Part shown: positions 63,972 to 64,000 of the stretch, one piece after another
Position numbering within the stretch: the stretch's first letter is position 1
Layout of the letters: every line of letters begins with the position of its first letter
Assembly (NCBI RefSeq): GCF_001522585.2
Contig: NZ_CP013373.1
Coordinates: forward strand, 1,860,001 to 1,924,000
Direction: 5' to 3'
Source: Burkholderia sp. NRF60-BP8
Lineage (GTDB): Bacteria; Pseudomonadota; Gammaproteobacteria; Burkholderiales; Burkholderiaceae
DNA: 64,000 nt
Position numbers and translations under genes: made by a program
The notes under the pieces: model-generated
The model's input: only the letters and a program-made list of their open reading frames with translations
Told to the model about the DNA's origin: nothing
The model's database searches: none

Positions 63972-64000
63972 CGCGTCGCCGGCCAGATCGTCATCGAGGG

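Overview
The window is high-GC, gene-dense chromosomal DNA that reads like Burkholderia, most likely the Burkholderia cepacia complex, chromosome 1. The grounds are the codon use, the class I phaC-phaA-phaB-phaR cluster, the gene families present and the TAAAAT/TACAAT-type -10 elements. This is inferred from protein recognition, not from a database search. I see no rRNA, tRNA, CRISPR array or intact transposon.

Layout. 0-4.9 kb: 2-ketogluconate utilisation operon kguE-kguK-kguT-kguD on the minus strand, followed by ptxS (cut by the window edge); a perfect 18-bp palindrome lies just upstream of kguE. 5-8.9 kb: LysR regulator divergent from a YeiH-type transporter, then a ClC channel/antiporter with CBS domains. 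9-15.6 kb: TetR repressor divergent from a complete RND tripartite efflux operon. 15.7-16.8 kb: MerR-type regulator with a duplicated ligand domain. 16.9-21.7 kb: sulfide oxidation module, in which a FisR-like sigma-54 activator is divergent from persulfide dioxygenase, sulfide:quinone oxidoreductase and a TauE/SafE permease; a matching -24/-12 promoter and upstream repeats are visible. 21.7-25.8 kb: polyamine ABC importer potF-potG-potH-potI. 26-31.3 kb: housekeeping and small genes (DUF1289, OmpW, nitronate monooxygenase, aldehyde dehydrogenase, DUF2501).

31.7-38.8 kb is the most unusual block. It holds a NodB-type deacetylase, two aminoglycoside-phosphotransferase-fold kinases, a CmcI-type methyltransferase/hydroxylase, an MGT-type glycosyltransferase, an asparagine-synthetase-like enzyme without its glutaminase nucleophile, a radical SAM enzyme and an FkbM-type methyltransferase. 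Five of these form one tightly coupled minus-strand operon. I do not recognise the product; it looks like a small tailoring or glycoconjugate pathway.

39-53.6 kb: ABC-F ATPase, AsmA-family protein, FetAB-like exporter, secreted protein, zinc-type oxidoreductase with a divergent LysR regulator and a clear operator, serB, metC, a PfkB-family sugar kinase and rimO. 53.6-55.1 kb: a small relic island at the 5' end of rimO. It carries a truncated ASCH-domain gene, an orphan ORF and a MazEF-type toxin-antitoxin pair whose promoter is bracketed by two matching operators; its far end is marked by a degenerate second copy of the rimO 5' end. 55.4-64 kb: small ORFs, an LprI-like secreted protein, the phaCAB-phaR polyhydroxybutyrate cluster, pgeF and rluD.
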